Positions 1 to 8,009 of a DNA stretch of 39,203 nt are shown in pieces. Positions within the stretch are counted from its first letter, which is position 1, and each line of letters begins with the position of its first letter. A program made the translations under genes and the position numbers. The DNA comes from a virus, in IMG/VR virus record IMGVR_UViG_3300007735_000709, positions 1 through 39,203 of that record. One strand, given 5' to 3'. Under the pieces are notes generated by a model, which was given only the letters and a program-made list of their open reading frames with translations, was not told the origin of the DNA and ran no database searches.

Positions 1-39
1 GGTCTGCTGTGAGCGTGATGAGTATTTACGTGTTGTCAT
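1..39 (-). CDS. Tail-appendage protein, N-terminus only (cut by window edge)
   Basis: An ATG at 39 opens a frame that stays open to the window edge, giving 13 residues (MTTRKYSSRSQQT). It follows the upstream stop by 8 nt. The start resembles the first residues of tail-fibre-like proteins in environmental actinophages, but 13 residues cannot prove function. The partial fibre gene at the other end of the window is in a compatible frame, so the two could be the ends of one gene interrupted by the contig boundary. This is inference. Confidence 0.5.
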   Translation of the reverse strand, partial: MTTRKYSSRSQQT

Positions 40-47
40 TTAGTTAC

Positions 48-980
48 CTATCGGCTGTAGTGGATGCGGATTGGATATGATACTTGTTGACGCTGTACTT
101 CTTCTTGTAAGCGTTGTGTGTATAGGGCTAGCAATTGACGTGATGCGTTCTGTGAAGAACCATATGGCCTCTTGCTATCTGTTTCATCTGCCTGTGGGCT
201 AACTTGAGCAGCACGTGCTGGGTCAAGGTAGGTAAGTAGACGATATGAAGCACCAAGAACTACCACATCTTTGCAAGATTCTGGTAGTCCAGTTTGTGTT
301 GTAAAGACTTGAGAGTTAGTTGTAAAAGCAGTTGGCTCAGTTGCATAAACAACCTTTACAGTTCTGCCTGGGGTGATGTAATCACCAATAGTTACTGTTT
401 GCACATTATCAGTTGAGGCATATCCAAAGGCTGTAGGTTCGGCAAAGGAATCAAAAGACCAACGTCTTACTGGTATCCATTCTTTAGATGGACCAACTTC
501 TTGCCACATAATTGTTAAAATATTATCTATGTTTAAGTTAGCAAATGCATAGGTAGTAATTGCTGCATTATAAGTAAATGAAGTATCTCCTACTGCAAAT
601 ATAGAAGCACCCATTGCTCTTACAGTGTCATTAACTGCACGCTTAATTACGTAACGTGGGAAGGTAGGGGAGATAGTAACCTTAGTGTCTGCTGTATGTG
701 TAGCAGCAGTAGTGCCTAGATAACCACGGCCATACGGGGCTACAGTGGCTGTATTAGCCACACGGTCAAATGAGTCTACCCATAATAACTCTTCATCAAT
801 CTCAACAATACCTTTACCTAGATTCTCGGTAGAGCCTAAGTATAAAACTGTAGGTGATGTAGATGATGACGTTAAGGTAGAGACTGCACTACTTAAGTGT
901 GTTGCTCTATCCTGTTGGTATGTATATCCAGCAAGGTTAATCTGGATTTCATCCATTATGTTCGATAGGGTAGTTGTCAT
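48..980 (-). CDS. Virion structural protein, probable head-tail adaptor/tail protein (310 aa)
   Basis: The 310-aa product is rich in Thr, Ser, Val and Ala and looks largely beta-structured after a helical N-terminus. A ribosome-binding site (AAGGAAG) precedes the ATG at 980. A segment around residues 45-90 (GKGIVEIDEELLWV, then PYGRGYLGT) resembles structural proteins of environmental actinophages. The C-terminal part (about 225-300) is helical and rich in Arg and Gln. It is the last complete gene before the tail-fibre region, downstream of capsid and the small basic proteins, where an adaptor or tail-completion protein is expected. I recognise no enzymatic motif; the exact role is inferred from position. 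Confidence 0.55.
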   Translation of the reverse strand: MTTTLSNIMDEIQINLAGYTYQQDRATHLSSAVSTLTSSSTSPTVLYLGSTENLGKGIVEIDEELLWVDSFDRVANTATVAPYGRGYLGTTAATHTADTKVTISPTFPRYVIKRAVNDTVRAMGASIFAVGDTSFTYNAAITTYAFANLNIDNILTIMWQEVGPSKEWIPVRRWSFDSFAEPTAFGYASTDNVQTVTIGDYITPGRTVKVVYATEPTAFTTNSQVFTTQTGLPESCKDVVVLGASYRLLTYLDPARAAQVSPQADETDSKRPYGSSQNASRQLLALYTQRLQEEVQRQQVSYPIRIHYSR

Positions 981-991
981 ATCTTCCTTTA

Positions 992-1732
992 TTATCTAGG
1001 TGTAATGATTTTCTTGTCGGGTGTAATTAATTTTGATTTAGGTTCTTCTTTAGGCTTACCAAAAAATGCCTTGTAATAATGTTCATCTAATGAGAATCGT
1101 TTCATATGTGGTACAGTTGCTCCAGTATGGCAATAAACTGGTATCTCAGCCTTATCGCATAGGGCAAAGAAGAATATATCTTCTCCCATAAACTTAGTGC
1201 CTCTACCTATTTCCATAAAGACTTGACCATCAGGTCCAGCCTCACGAACTTTAGGTACAATACTACGATGCATTAGGATAAATCCCATACCTGCTGCATC
1301 TACCTTGATTAATTGATTCTCTGGTAGTGGGTGTACTCTAGTTATACCTACTCCACCATCACCATCATTAACAAAACTATATACTGTAGGCATTGGAACC
1401 ATCAAAGGTTCCTCTGGATTATCTGTAGTAAAGTATACTCCAGTAACCAATGGACGCTTCTCAGCATCTCTATTATCCCATAATAACTTAAACTTCTCTG
1501 GACTAATTACTACATCTGAGTCTACCCATAGTAGCCATTCGTAATCAGTCTTATCATACCAGTAATCAATTACTGTCTGACGTTGCCTAGCAATCTGGTT
1601 GCCTTGACTACGTAATGATGTAGCAAACTCTACGCCAGACTTTAACATTACATCTGTTACGCCTTGCATAAACTTGCCGTCTACCATTCCATTGTCGCAC
1701 CAAACTAGTGCAATAGAATTTTTTTTACTCAT
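992..1732 (-). CDS. Glycosyltransferase, GT-A fold (246 aa)
   Basis: The N-terminus has a beta strand (SIALVWCDNG), then an Arg/Gln-rich helix, then WLLWVDSDVVI near residues 66-76. This contains the Asp-x-Asp metal/nucleotide-sugar motif typical of GT-A enzymes. A later GEDIFFFALCDKA segment followed by a conserved His (HTGATVPHMKR) fits the acceptor and metal side of such enzymes. No signal peptide or membrane segment is seen, so it should act in the cytoplasm. It sits inside the virion module, so likely acceptors are a virion protein, host surface sugar or DNA base; I cannot choose. A GGGGA sequence precedes the ATG at 1732. Confidence 0.7.
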   Translation of the reverse strand: MSKKNSIALVWCDNGMVDGKFMQGVTDVMLKSGVEFATSLRSQGNQIARQRQTVIDYWYDKTDYEWLLWVDSDVVISPEKFKLLWDNRDAEKRPLVTGVYFTTDNPEEPLMVPMPTVYSFVNDGDGGVGITRVHPLPENQLIKVDAAGMGFILMHRSIVPKVREAGPDGQVFMEIGRGTKFMGEDIFFFALCDKAEIPVYCHTGATVPHMKRFSLDEHYYKAFFGKPKEEPKSKLITPDKKIITPR

Positions 1733-1746
1733 AGTCCCCTATGTCC

Positions 1747-1983
1747 CTATCTGTATTTAGCAGCCTTCTTGGCTATTGATTTAGGTTGTTTAACAAACTG
1801 CTTACCCTTAGCATTACCTGCAGCCTTGGCTTTATTAGTAGCAGCCTTCTCAGCAGGGCTTAATGCAGCCCAAGCCTTCTCAGGTAAATATCTTTTCTTA
1901 CCCTTAGATGGCTTACCATCAGAAGTTTTCCACTTCTGTGCAGTCCAATCCTTTAAAGACTTCTGAGATTTAGCAAGTGCCAT
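1747..1983 (-). CDS. Small lysine-rich phage protein (78 aa)
   Basis: This is a 78-aa, strongly basic protein. The N-terminus SLKDWTAQKWKTSDGKPS and the central RYLPEKAWAALSPAEKAAT motif are familiar from small hypothetical proteins of many environmental phages. The C-terminus (FVKQPKSIAKKAAKYR) is a run of Lys and Ala. Its ATG overlaps the stop of the upstream gene (TAATG at 1983), so translation is probably coupled. It is the last of the chained basic proteins between capsid and glycosyltransferase. A DNA- or RNA-binding or internal capsid role is inferred from charge only. Confidence 0.8.
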   Translation of the reverse strand: MALAKSQKSLKDWTAQKWKTSDGKPSKGKKRYLPEKAWAALSPAEKAATNKAKAAGNAKGKQFVKQPKSIAKKAAKYR

Positions 1984-2168
1984 TACTTATATCCTCCGCC
2001 AGCCTTCTTATATTGAACAGCAAGTAGTTGTGCTTTGCGGGCTGACCATTCTCCTGGGTCTCCGCCCTTAGAACCAGCCTTAATCTTCTTAAACAATGCA
2101 GCCCTCATGCCAGGCTTGGTATAATTACCAGCAGCATTTACTTTAGACTTAGTCTTTTTGGCTGGCAT
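1983..2168 (-). CDS. Small basic phage protein (61 aa)
   Basis: The 61-aa product starts with a disordered Lys-rich tail (PAKKTKSKVN). It ends in a conserved-looking block, MRAALFKKIKAGSKGG then WSARKAQLLAVQYKKAGGGY, of a type frequent among uncultured phage hypothetical proteins. Both ends overlap neighbours by TAATG (at 2168 and 1983), the tightest form of coupling. Function is unknown. Charge and position next to the capsid gene suggest a nucleic-acid-contacting or packaged protein. Confidence 0.8.
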   Translation of the reverse strand: MPAKKTKSKVNAAGNYTKPGMRAALFKKIKAGSKGGDPGEWSARKAQLLAVQYKKAGGGYK

Positions 2169-2467
2169 TATTTTTTCTTTCCTTTGTTTCTTTTAGATAT
2201 TGCTGCTGCCTTAGCCTTAGCATCGGCCTTTGAACTAGCACCCCATGCTTGTAGCGATAGTAATAATCTTGTTGGCTCACCATTAGGTTTACGCTCAGGT
2301 CCTGGCATCCCGCCCATACGGGCCAAGAATGAGGCTCTACGAGGGTTATCCCCGCTCTTTACAGGTGCCTTGAGGGTTCCACCCTTATAGGATGCTCTGC
2401 CCTTGGCATTGAGTCCGCCTTTAGGATTTTTACCTTCCTTGCGTTGCCATGCTGCTGTCTTTGCCAT
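2168..2467 (-). CDS. Small basic phage protein, DUF6321-like (99 aa)
   Basis: The protein begins TAAWQRKEGKNPKGGLNAKG and continues with GDNPRRASFLARMGGMPG and LLLSLQAWGASSKADAKAKA. This is a Lys/Arg/Gly-rich pattern I associate with a conserved phage family of unknown function (DUF6321, from memory, not checked). Its start lies inside the 3' end of the preceding 52-aa frame (38-nt overlap), and its stop overlaps the next start. Gly/Lys richness and lack of hydrophobic segments suggest a soluble, partly disordered nucleic-acid-binding protein. No catalytic motif is seen. Confidence 0.8.
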   Translation of the reverse strand: MAKTAAWQRKEGKNPKGGLNAKGRASYKGGTLKAPVKSGDNPRRASFLARMGGMPGPERKPNGEPTRLLLSLQAWGASSKADAKAKAAAISKRNKGKKK

Positions 2468-2588
2468 ACTCCCCTTGCTTTCCTAGTACTTGTCTGACTA
2501 TGCCATTCTTGCCAATACGCACAACAAATCCGTTTTTAATCTGTATTGGATTAAATCCATCGTGTCGTTTGTATTGGCCAGATGACAT
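2430..2588 (-). CDS. Small basic protein (52 aa)
   Basis: The ATG at 2588 overlaps the previous stop (TAATG), and the frame ends at 2430 inside the following gene. The 52 residues (starting MSSGQYKRHDGFN) contain a short beta-like stretch (GFVVRIGKNGIVRQVLG) flanked by basic residues. The exact TAATG junction and lack of a gap are the main support. The 38-nt overlap with the next gene is longer than others in this chain, so the 3' end may be less constrained. No family recognised. Confidence 0.6.
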   Translation of the reverse strand: MSSGQYKRHDGFNPIQIKNGFVVRIGKNGIVRQVLGKQGEYGKDSSMATQGR

Positions 2589-2761
2589 TACTTTTTCTTA
2601 CCCTTTACTTTTAATAAGTTTGGATTTTTTTTCTTTGCTGACTTACTTGCTTTTCTTGCACCTGCAGCCAAAATAGCGCCAGCACCTTCCATAGAGATTC
2701 CTTGTTTTTTTGCAATTTGTTTCTGGGCTGCTTTAAAGCCCATTCCTTTTTTTGCTTTCAT
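2588..2761 (-). CDS. Small Lys/Ala-rich basic protein (57 aa)
   Basis: The frame runs from an ATG at 2761 to TAA at 2588 and gives 57 residues. The middle (GISMEGAGAILAAGARKASK) is Ala/Gly-rich; both ends are Lys-rich (MKAKKGMGFKAAQKQIAKK and KVKGKKK). Start and stop both form TAATG overlaps with neighbours. The composition resembles histone-H1-like or nucleoid-type tails. No enzyme motif is present, and a DNA-condensing or packaged role is inference from composition. Confidence 0.7.
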   Translation of the reverse strand: MKAKKGMGFKAAQKQIAKKQGISMEGAGAILAAGARKASKSAKKKNPNLLKVKGKKK

Positions 2762-2964
2762 TATCTAGCCCTGTATACGCCAGCAGTTGTGCGTGTTTCT
2801 GGTATAAACATTCCTGGATATTTTTCTTCAAGTGCTTTTTTAGCAGCAGCATCTGCTGCAGCCACACCTTCAGGAGATATTTGTTTTTGATTTTCCTTAA
2901 GAGTCTCTTCACGCTTTTGACTCTCTGATAATTTTGGTTTAGGCTTTGGCTTAGGAGTAGCCAT
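2761..2964 (-). CDS. Small charged Lys/Pro/Ala-rich protein (67 aa)
   Basis: The 67-aa product starts with a Lys-Pro ladder (MATPKPKPKPKLSESQKR), followed by a charged helix (EETLKENQKQ), an Ala-rich helix, and a short C-terminus (YPGMFIPETRTTAGVYRAR). The ATG follows the preceding stop by 1 nt, and its TAA overlaps the next ATG. The Lys-Pro repeat is likely extended and disordered and could bind nucleic acid or capsid. No known domain recognised. Confidence 0.7.
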   Translation of the reverse strand: MATPKPKPKPKLSESQKREETLKENQKQISPEGVAAADAAAKKALEEKYPGMFIPETRTTAGVYRAR

Positions 2965-2965
2965 G

Positions 2966-3115
2966 TTACTTCTTTTTGCCCATCTTCTTCATACCCTTTT
3001 TCATTTCCATCATCTTTTCAGACTTGGATTCCATCTTCTCACCCTTAGCATAAGCCTTGGCTGCAGCCTTTCCTTTGGCTGTGTATGGGAACTTTTTCTT
3101 TCCTACTTTTGGCAT
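2966..3115 (-). CDS. Small Lys/Met-rich basic protein (49 aa)
   Basis: The ATG at 3115 overlaps the stop of the 103-aa gene (TAATG); the frame ends in TAA at 2966. The product has a Lys-rich start (MPKVGKKKFPYTAKGKAAAK) and a Met/Lys helix (KMMEMKKGMKKMGKKK). About a third of its 49 residues are Lys, and it lacks hydrophobic runs beyond Met. It belongs to the chain of tiny basic proteins after the capsid gene. Nucleic-acid binding is the obvious guess, without direct evidence. Confidence 0.7.
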   Translation of the reverse strand: MPKVGKKKFPYTAKGKAAAKAYAKGEKMESKSEKMMEMKKGMKKMGKKK

Positions 3116-3426
3116 TACATTCCTACCTCTCGCATTGTGTTGGCTACCCGTTGGTCAATTTTCTGAGCCGCTGGCATAGTGTTTGCATCATATGGTTTGT
3201 TTAACTTCTCAGAGGCTTCTCGTGCTGCATTAATTTGCCGCCAAGTTGTCCCTCCTGGTTGGATACCTTCGGCTCTTGCAGCACGATAAGCAGCCAATTC
3301 TCCGTCCCATTTTTTCTGGGCTATTGGTTTTCTAGCATCCCCTGGGGCTAACTCAAGGGTACTAATTTTGCAACCAAAACATCCTTCTATAAATTCTGGA
3401 TGTGTTCTTTCTTGATGTAAACTCAT
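3115..3426 (-). CDS. Conserved actinophage hypothetical protein with CxxC (103 aa)
   Basis: The N-terminus carries PEFIEGCFGCKISTLELAPGDA, with a single CxxC, then a helical region (KKWDGELAAYRAARAEGIQPGG) and a C-terminal helix. I associate this CFGCKIS and GIQPGGT pattern with hypothetical proteins of actinobacteriophages. Its ATG overlaps the previous stop by ATGA at 3423-3426. A single CxxC could bind metal only with a partner or dimer. Position just after the capsid gene suggests a head-completion or connector-associated role, unproven. Confidence 0.7.
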   Translation of the reverse strand: MSLHQERTHPEFIEGCFGCKISTLELAPGDARKPIAQKKWDGELAAYRAARAEGIQPGGTTWRQINAAREASEKLNKPYDANTMPAAQKIDQRVANTMREVGM

Positions 3427-3692
3427 AGTGCTGTAAAGTTGGCTGAAGTAACGCCAACACCACCAGCAATTAATGCTGCTCTAGTTGTATCATCAACTGT
3501 ATGAGTATAGCCACCACGATAAAATTCATCATAGTCTGCTATATCTTCATCTACTGGATATCTTACCTGTGAATAAGTAGCACCAGATTTAGCAATACTA
3601 ATACCTCTATTTAGTTTATAGAAGTGAAACAGTCTATGTCCACCTGCTGGTCCCTCTTCTACATTAGGTGTTTTAAATAGATAATACGCCAT
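3423..3692 (-). CDS. Small virion-module protein (89 aa)
   Basis: I place the start at the ATG at 3692 (MAYYLFKTPN), because an AAGGAG ribosome-binding site lies just upstream; an upstream in-frame start at 3728 lies in the hairpin stem and lacks one. The product is mixed, with Tyr/Gly-rich central sequence (RLFHFYKLNRGI, YDEFYRGGYTHTV) and an Ala/Gly/Val-rich C-terminus. It directly follows the capsid gene and its hairpin, a position often held by head-decoration or head-tail connector proteins. I recognise no family. Confidence 0.65.
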   Translation of the reverse strand: MAYYLFKTPNVEEGPAGGHRLFHFYKLNRGISIAKSGATYSQVRYPVDEDIADYDEFYRGGYTHTVDDTTRAALIAGGVGVTSANFTAL

Positions 3693-3714
3693 TGTTCTCC
3701 TTAATGAACTTACT

Positions 3715-3756
3715 GTTAGGCACTGCAACGTATTCGCCGTATAAGCAGTGCCTAAC
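3715..3756 (-). terminator. Perfect 12-bp hairpin after the capsid gene
   Basis: GTTAGGCACTGC (3715-3726) and GCAGTGCCTAAC (3745-3756) are perfectly complementary around an 18-nt loop, 11 nt beyond the capsid stop. There is no U-run after it on the minus strand, so a processing site, a 3' stabiliser or a weak terminator that lowers expression of downstream genes are all possible. Confidence 0.6.
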
Positions 3757-3766
3757 CGTCAATCAA

Positions 3767-4735
3767 CTAAGCAGCGATTGAAGAACCTGATTCGATTCTG
3801 TATAAAGCCTCTTCACGGTAGCGCTTAAATCCTAGTACGCCATACCAACCCATTGGGCGATGACGCATTAAGCGGTCAACTACTGGTCCGATAACTGTAT
3901 GTGGCTCTTCTGCTACAGCCTCAGCAAGTGCTTGCTGTCCGCAAATAATTGTGCGGTATACGCTGTTAGCAGCAGTTCCACCAGAACCGTCTGCAGCCTT
4001 GTACATACGTGCAGTTTCTACGAAGTATGCTCCGCCGTATACACCAATCTCTCCTGCCCAAACACGGTCTTGTGTAGCACCGTATTGGTTTGGTACTAAC
4101 CAGTTACCTGTGTCAGTAGCAAGACGGAAATCGTGTGATACCTCTGGGTGGATACCAGCCCAGAAGTTTGAACCCTTACGAGGGGCAGCATTGTTAGCAC
4201 GTAGTTTTGCAACTGCTTTTAAAACGTTAGCAGAACTTAAAGTTGCTGCTGCAGTAATTGTTGCAGTTGAAGTTGCTGTTGAACCTGAATAGATTACGTT
4301 TGAACCGCCACGCAATTCAGTCATTGCGATAGCATCAATAGAATCTGCTAGGTTGAAAGCGATAATGTTTGCGATTGCTGGGTCTACATCAGCAAGGCTG
4401 AATAGTTCCAACGCACGAGTTACCAACACTGAGTTACCGTACTCTGCAAGAGTAATGGTTACTGAGGTTGGTGTTGACAACGCTACTGAATCGACATCAT
4501 CTGTCTCAGTCAGTGCAGTTGTTGCTTTTGCTAGGTCAACATAACGTTGTAGAACAACTGTTGAACCTGGGATTGCTTGACGTGCTGGACGCTTATCTGC
4601 AACTGAACGAATTAGTGGTTCAGAACGGAGAGCGAATTCCAGAAGACGGTCATACGCCTTCTGTACTAGGCCAGCACCACCAGCAGTTCCGCCTAATGAA
4701 GCAGAACCTGTGGTTGTGTAATTTACTGTAGGCAT
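3767..4735 (-). CDS. Major capsid protein, HK97-fold (N4-gp56-like) (322 aa)
   Basis: The 322-aa protein has a Gly/Ala-rich N-terminus and then EPLIRSVADKRP, a conserved N-arm. It continues with LTETDDVDSVALSTPTSVTI and LAEYGNSVLVTRALELFS, a strand pattern typical of N4-gp56-type HK97-fold capsid proteins. Later segments (FWAGIHPEVSHDFR, GEIGVYGGAYFVETARMYK, RTIICGQQALAEAV) match the P- and A-domain part of that family. A strong GGAGGTGA site precedes the ATG. It follows the scaffold gene, as in many tailed phages. Codon use is more GC-rich than the neighbouring large genes, consistent with high expression. Confidence 0.88.
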   Translation of the reverse strand: MPTVNYTTTGSASLGGTAGGAGLVQKAYDRLLEFALRSEPLIRSVADKRPARQAIPGSTVVLQRYVDLAKATTALTETDDVDSVALSTPTSVTITLAEYGNSVLVTRALELFSLADVDPAIANIIAFNLADSIDAIAMTELRGGSNVIYSGSTATSTATITAAATLSSANVLKAVAKLRANNAAPRKGSNFWAGIHPEVSHDFRLATDTGNWLVPNQYGATQDRVWAGEIGVYGGAYFVETARMYKAADGSGGTAANSVYRTIICGQQALAEAVAEEPHTVIGPVVDRLMRHRPMGWYGVLGFKRYREEALYRIESGSSIAA

Positions 4736-4770
4736 TTCGTCACCTCCAAGTGACTATGAACGGAATTAAA

Positions 4771-5238
4771 TTATTGTGACCGCAATAATGCAATGAGTTC
4801 ATCAGCAGATTGAGCATTGTCAATCTTTGTGTTGAAGTCTTGCTCACGGTCTGGTGTAACCGCACCTTGAGTAACTACATCCTGTTGGCGTAATGCCGCT
4901 AGGGATACGTTATCTGCATTAGACTGAGCAGGAACATTTATTCCAAACAAATCTGCGTTATCATCAAGCCAGTTAGAAACTGTCTCTTCGCTAACATCAT
5001 CTAAGTCTTTTAATACTAGTCTTGCTGCTTTAAGGTTTACACCTTTTTTCTCTAGGACTTCTTTGACGACTCGCTCACGCTGCACCTTGGATAAACCCTC
5101 AAGTTGCTCAGTAAGTTCCTTGATACGTTTCTCATCTGCACGTTTGGCTTTTCTTAGTTTCTTAACTAAGTCATCACCTTGCAGAGGTGTATCGTTATCT
5201 TGGTCTTCGTCTTCGTCTTCCCAGTAATTGTTGCTCAT
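4771..5238 (-). CDS. Capsid scaffolding protein (155 aa)
   Basis: An acidic N-terminus (WEDEDEDQDNDT) is followed by a Lys/Glu coiled-coil (about residues 20-60), a helical middle and an Asp/Gln-rich C-terminal helix ending DELIALLRS. Acidic start, coiled coil, size and position just upstream of the capsid gene are the signature of scaffolds. I start at the ATG at 5238, behind AAAGGG; a GTG three codons upstream is also open. No protease motif is visible, so scaffold removal may need another protease, perhaps the Ntn hydrolase at 13932-14501. The 120 nt before the gene contain short inverted repeats and may hold its promoter. Confidence 0.8.
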   Translation of the reverse strand: MSNNYWEDEDEDQDNDTPLQGDDLVKKLRKAKRADEKRIKELTEQLEGLSKVQRERVVKEVLEKKGVNLKAARLVLKDLDDVSEETVSNWLDDNADLFGINVPAQSNADNVSLAALRQQDVVTQGAVTPDREQDFNTKIDNAQSADELIALLRSQ

Positions 5239-5358
5239 AGCAACCACCCTTTCTATTCGTTGATTAGTTCGTAGACCACAGTTCAGTTCGGGGAAACTGG
5301 CTGGCTTCTACTACCAGGCTTATACACCTCACGGGGCTGGTATATCCGTGTAGGGAAT

Positions 5359-6522
5359 CTATATTTGTCCTTTAGGACTTTTACTTAATGAAACTTTAGA
5401 TATTCCAGATAAACCTTTAAAGGCTGCTTTTTCTCGCTGTATTAATTCTTCTTTCTTTCGTTTAGCACTTGCAGAACTTTTAAACCGTTCTTCTTCTGCT
5501 TGTGTTTGTCCATAAGTAATATTCATTTCATCATATATAGAACTAAGTTTAGTAGCAGTAGGAAGTTCTTCTGCAATAACTGAGTAACCTTCTCTTGCTT
5601 TTGCAAGATTTACTCCATATGTTTGCAAATCTTCAAACCTTGTTAAACCAGTTTCTAACATACCAAACTGTTTTGCAGTAGCCCCAATTTCTGCTACTGT
5701 AGTTTTTCTTTCTAATTCTGGTAATGTTTCTGCTGGCTTTAAAAAGTAAGAAACAATATCTGTATCAGTAATAGTTGGATAAAAACTTTTAAGAGTTTTT
5801 AAAATTTCTGGGTCAGCATTTTTAACTCTTTTTACTGCAGCATCTATACGTTTAGTTGTTTCAGTTACTGATACATTACCACCAATTAATGAACTAAATT
5901 GAGCACGAGAGGATAAATTTCCTACACCATACATTTTAAATATTTCTGCATAATCATTTTCTTGTTGTAAATATTGTGATTCAGATAATGCATTTAAACC
6001 AGCACTAATTCTTGCTGCATTACCAGCAAATCTAGCCTTATATGTAGGTAATTCTCTCATATCTAATTTAAGTTGTTCTGGTCCCATTTTAGCATTAGTT
6101 AAACCAGCCTCAATAAATGTATTTAATTCCGCAATTTCTGCATCAGTAAATCCATAAGTTTTTAAAGTAGCCTTAATAACAGCAAAAGCATCACGCTTTG
6201 ATGCCATTTCTTTTTCTTCTGCAGCCTTTTTATCTGCTGCTTCTTTTGCTGCTTTTGCTGCTGCTGCAGCGGCTGCTTCTTCTGCTGCTATTTGTTCTGG
6301 AGTTTTACCCGTTACTACTGGTGTTCTTGGTCCACCAGTAAGTGGGTCAATATTTGCACCTGGTCCAGTTGGAGCAAAGTATGCATCAGCCTGTGCTTGG
6401 TATCTAGCAGATGATGCAGCCCCTGCTTTAGTTGCACCAGCCTTTATCATTTTTTCTATATATGCATCAGGATTTGGTGTATACTCTGGAGTATAAATTT
6501 TAGTAACTGGGTCGTATGCCAT
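5359..6522 (-). CDS. Putative virion protein, helical (387 aa)
   Basis: The 387-aa product has a Pro/Gly-rich N-terminus (residues 1-75), an Ala/Glu/Lys coiled-coil stretch (EEAAAAAAAKAAKEAADK, about 80-105), a largely helical body, and a basic C-terminus. Its ATG overlaps the upstream stop by TAATG (6522), and it shares AT-rich codon use with the 495- and 1833-aa genes. The three together look like one set of internal or structural virion proteins made before the scaffold. I recognise no fold or catalytic motif. Confidence 0.6.
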   Translation of the reverse strand: MAYDPVTKIYTPEYTPNPDAYIEKMIKAGATKAGAASSARYQAQADAYFAPTGPGANIDPLTGGPRTPVVTGKTPEQIAAEEAAAAAAAKAAKEAADKKAAEEKEMASKRDAFAVIKATLKTYGFTDAEIAELNTFIEAGLTNAKMGPEQLKLDMRELPTYKARFAGNAARISAGLNALSESQYLQQENDYAEIFKMYGVGNLSSRAQFSSLIGGNVSVTETTKRIDAAVKRVKNADPEILKTLKSFYPTITDTDIVSYFLKPAETLPELERKTTVAEIGATAKQFGMLETGLTRFEDLQTYGVNLAKAREGYSVIAEELPTATKLSSIYDEMNITYGQTQAEEERFKSSASAKRKKEELIQREKAAFKGLSGISKVSLSKSPKGQI

Positions 6523-8009
6523 TAGCCTACCTTACCGAATGTTTTAAGAAGTGAATTTAAAAATTGCGCAGCACTTTCATTTGCTGTAGAACTATATTTC
6601 CAATTAGGATTTTTTCTAACCAATGTAGTAAAATCTTCTGGACCTAATAGTTTTTCTCCAGTAATTGCTGCTTGAATATCTGGGTCAAAAACATTTATTT
6701 CTTTTGCGCTCATATCTAATTCTCTTGCTTTAATTGTTGCAAAATCTGCAATAAAATCTCCAACACTTATACCAGCATCTATATATGGAGCAAGGGCTTT
6801 ATACTTTAATTTAGATGCTTGAGTTAAAGAACGTTTTTGTTCTTCAATAGAACCACCTGGTCTATTAATTTCTTCAACCTTTGATAATAGTGTTTCATTA
6901 CTTAAACGTATACCAGTTTTGTATGAGTGTCCAAGTAATTCAGTATAATAATTACCAATTTCTCCACCAGCATCTTGAAGTTTTGTTGGTTCTACTTCTT
7001 TAATACCAGTGCTTTTAGCCTTAGTACTACCTCTGGTAATAAGTTTAATACGCATTTCAAGTCTATCTAAATCTGTTAATTGTGCGTAACTTCTAGTACT
7101 TGATACTGATTGTCCAAATGGATTGGTTGTACTAAAACCAGTACTAACTCGTTTTAATTCTTCTGCATGTAGTTCAATCCAATATTGATTAGCAAGTTTA
7201 TCTAACTCATTAACTAATTTAGGGTCTCCAACATAATCTTGAACGGTTCTATAAAACTCTCTTAATGCATCTTCTTTAGTTGTTAATTGACTAGTTCTTG
7301 AACTTGTTGAAGTTGGGTCTGCTAGTGGGTCTCTAGTTTGAACAAAGGTTTCAAAAGAATACAATTGACCACTTGGGTCAAAATTAGGATTTGTTTTCTT
7401 TTGTTCTGCAATTTTTACAGCAGACCTAAAATTATCAACGCTAGTTGCTTGCAATGCTTTTTTAACAGCAGCCTGAAAACCTAAATCATTTTCTACTACT
7501 GGACCACCCGCTAATGATATGGCATAATCTTTTGTAGTTGGATAATAATTTTTTAATTTTTTCTTGTATGCTTCTTTTGCAATATTAGGTATTCTATTTA
7601 TATATTCTTCAACTGCTGCATCTAAATCTTGTGCAAAATAACCTTTACCATCTCCACTAGGTAAAATAATTATTGATTTAGGATTTGGTCTTCCATCTGC
7701 CAGTGGCGCACCAGAAATATATGGTTGTCCAGAAATTGAACCTTCTGTTGCCCCAGAGTTTAATACAAAACTACCATCAAGGAATTTACTCCAATCAAGT
7801 TGAACACCTTGAGGAATTGGATTTAAATTTGGGTTTGGTGTTCCACCTGTTGGGTCTGATTTAGGACCACTAGATGGAGTTGCATTTGCTGCAGGAGGGT
7901 CTGATAATTTATTAGGATTTGGAACATTAGCATGAGTTGGGTCATTTTTATATCCAGTACCATCATTAACAAATACCCATTTACCAGATGAATTTTGCGA
8001 CCAAGTCAT
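6522..8009 (-). CDS. Putative virion protein (495 aa)
   Basis: The N-terminal 90 residues are Asn/Pro/Gly/Ser-rich and probably flexible. The rest is mostly helical with charged segments, and the C-terminal 60 residues (FTTLVRKNPNWKYSSTANESAAQFLNSLL) look folded. The ATG overlaps the stop of the 1833-aa gene by TAATG (8009), and the stop overlaps the next ATG in the same way. Such strict chaining suggests fixed stoichiometry among the three products. Candidates are ejection or portal-associated internal proteins of a short-tailed phage; no homology is recognised. Confidence 0.6.
   Translation of the reverse strand: MTWSQNSSGKWVFVNDGTGYKNDPTHANVPNPNKLSDPPAANATPSSGPKSDPTGGTPNPNLNPIPQGVQLDWSKFLDGSFVLNSGATEGSISGQPYISGAPLADGRPNPKSIIILPSGDGKGYFAQDLDAAVEEYINRIPNIAKEAYKKKLKNYYPTTKDYAISLAGGPVVENDLGFQAAVKKALQATSVDNFRSAVKIAEQKKTNPNFDPSGQLYSFETFVQTRDPLADPTSTSSRTSQLTTKEDALREFYRTVQDYVGDPKLVNELDKLANQYWIELHAEELKRVSTGFSTTNPFGQSVSSTRSYAQLTDLDRLEMRIKLITRGSTKAKSTGIKEVEPTKLQDAGGEIGNYYTELLGHSYKTGIRLSNETLLSKVEEINRPGGSIEEQKRSLTQASKLKYKALAPYIDAGISVGDFIADFATIKARELDMSAKEINVFDPDIQAAITGEKLLGPEDFTTLVRKNPNWKYSSTANESAAQFLNSLLKTFGKVG

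Noticed and set aside
2449-2676. Plus-strand frame of 75 codons in the small-protein cluster
   Set aside because: The opposite strand carries two frames joined by exact TAATG overlaps that explain the sequence better.
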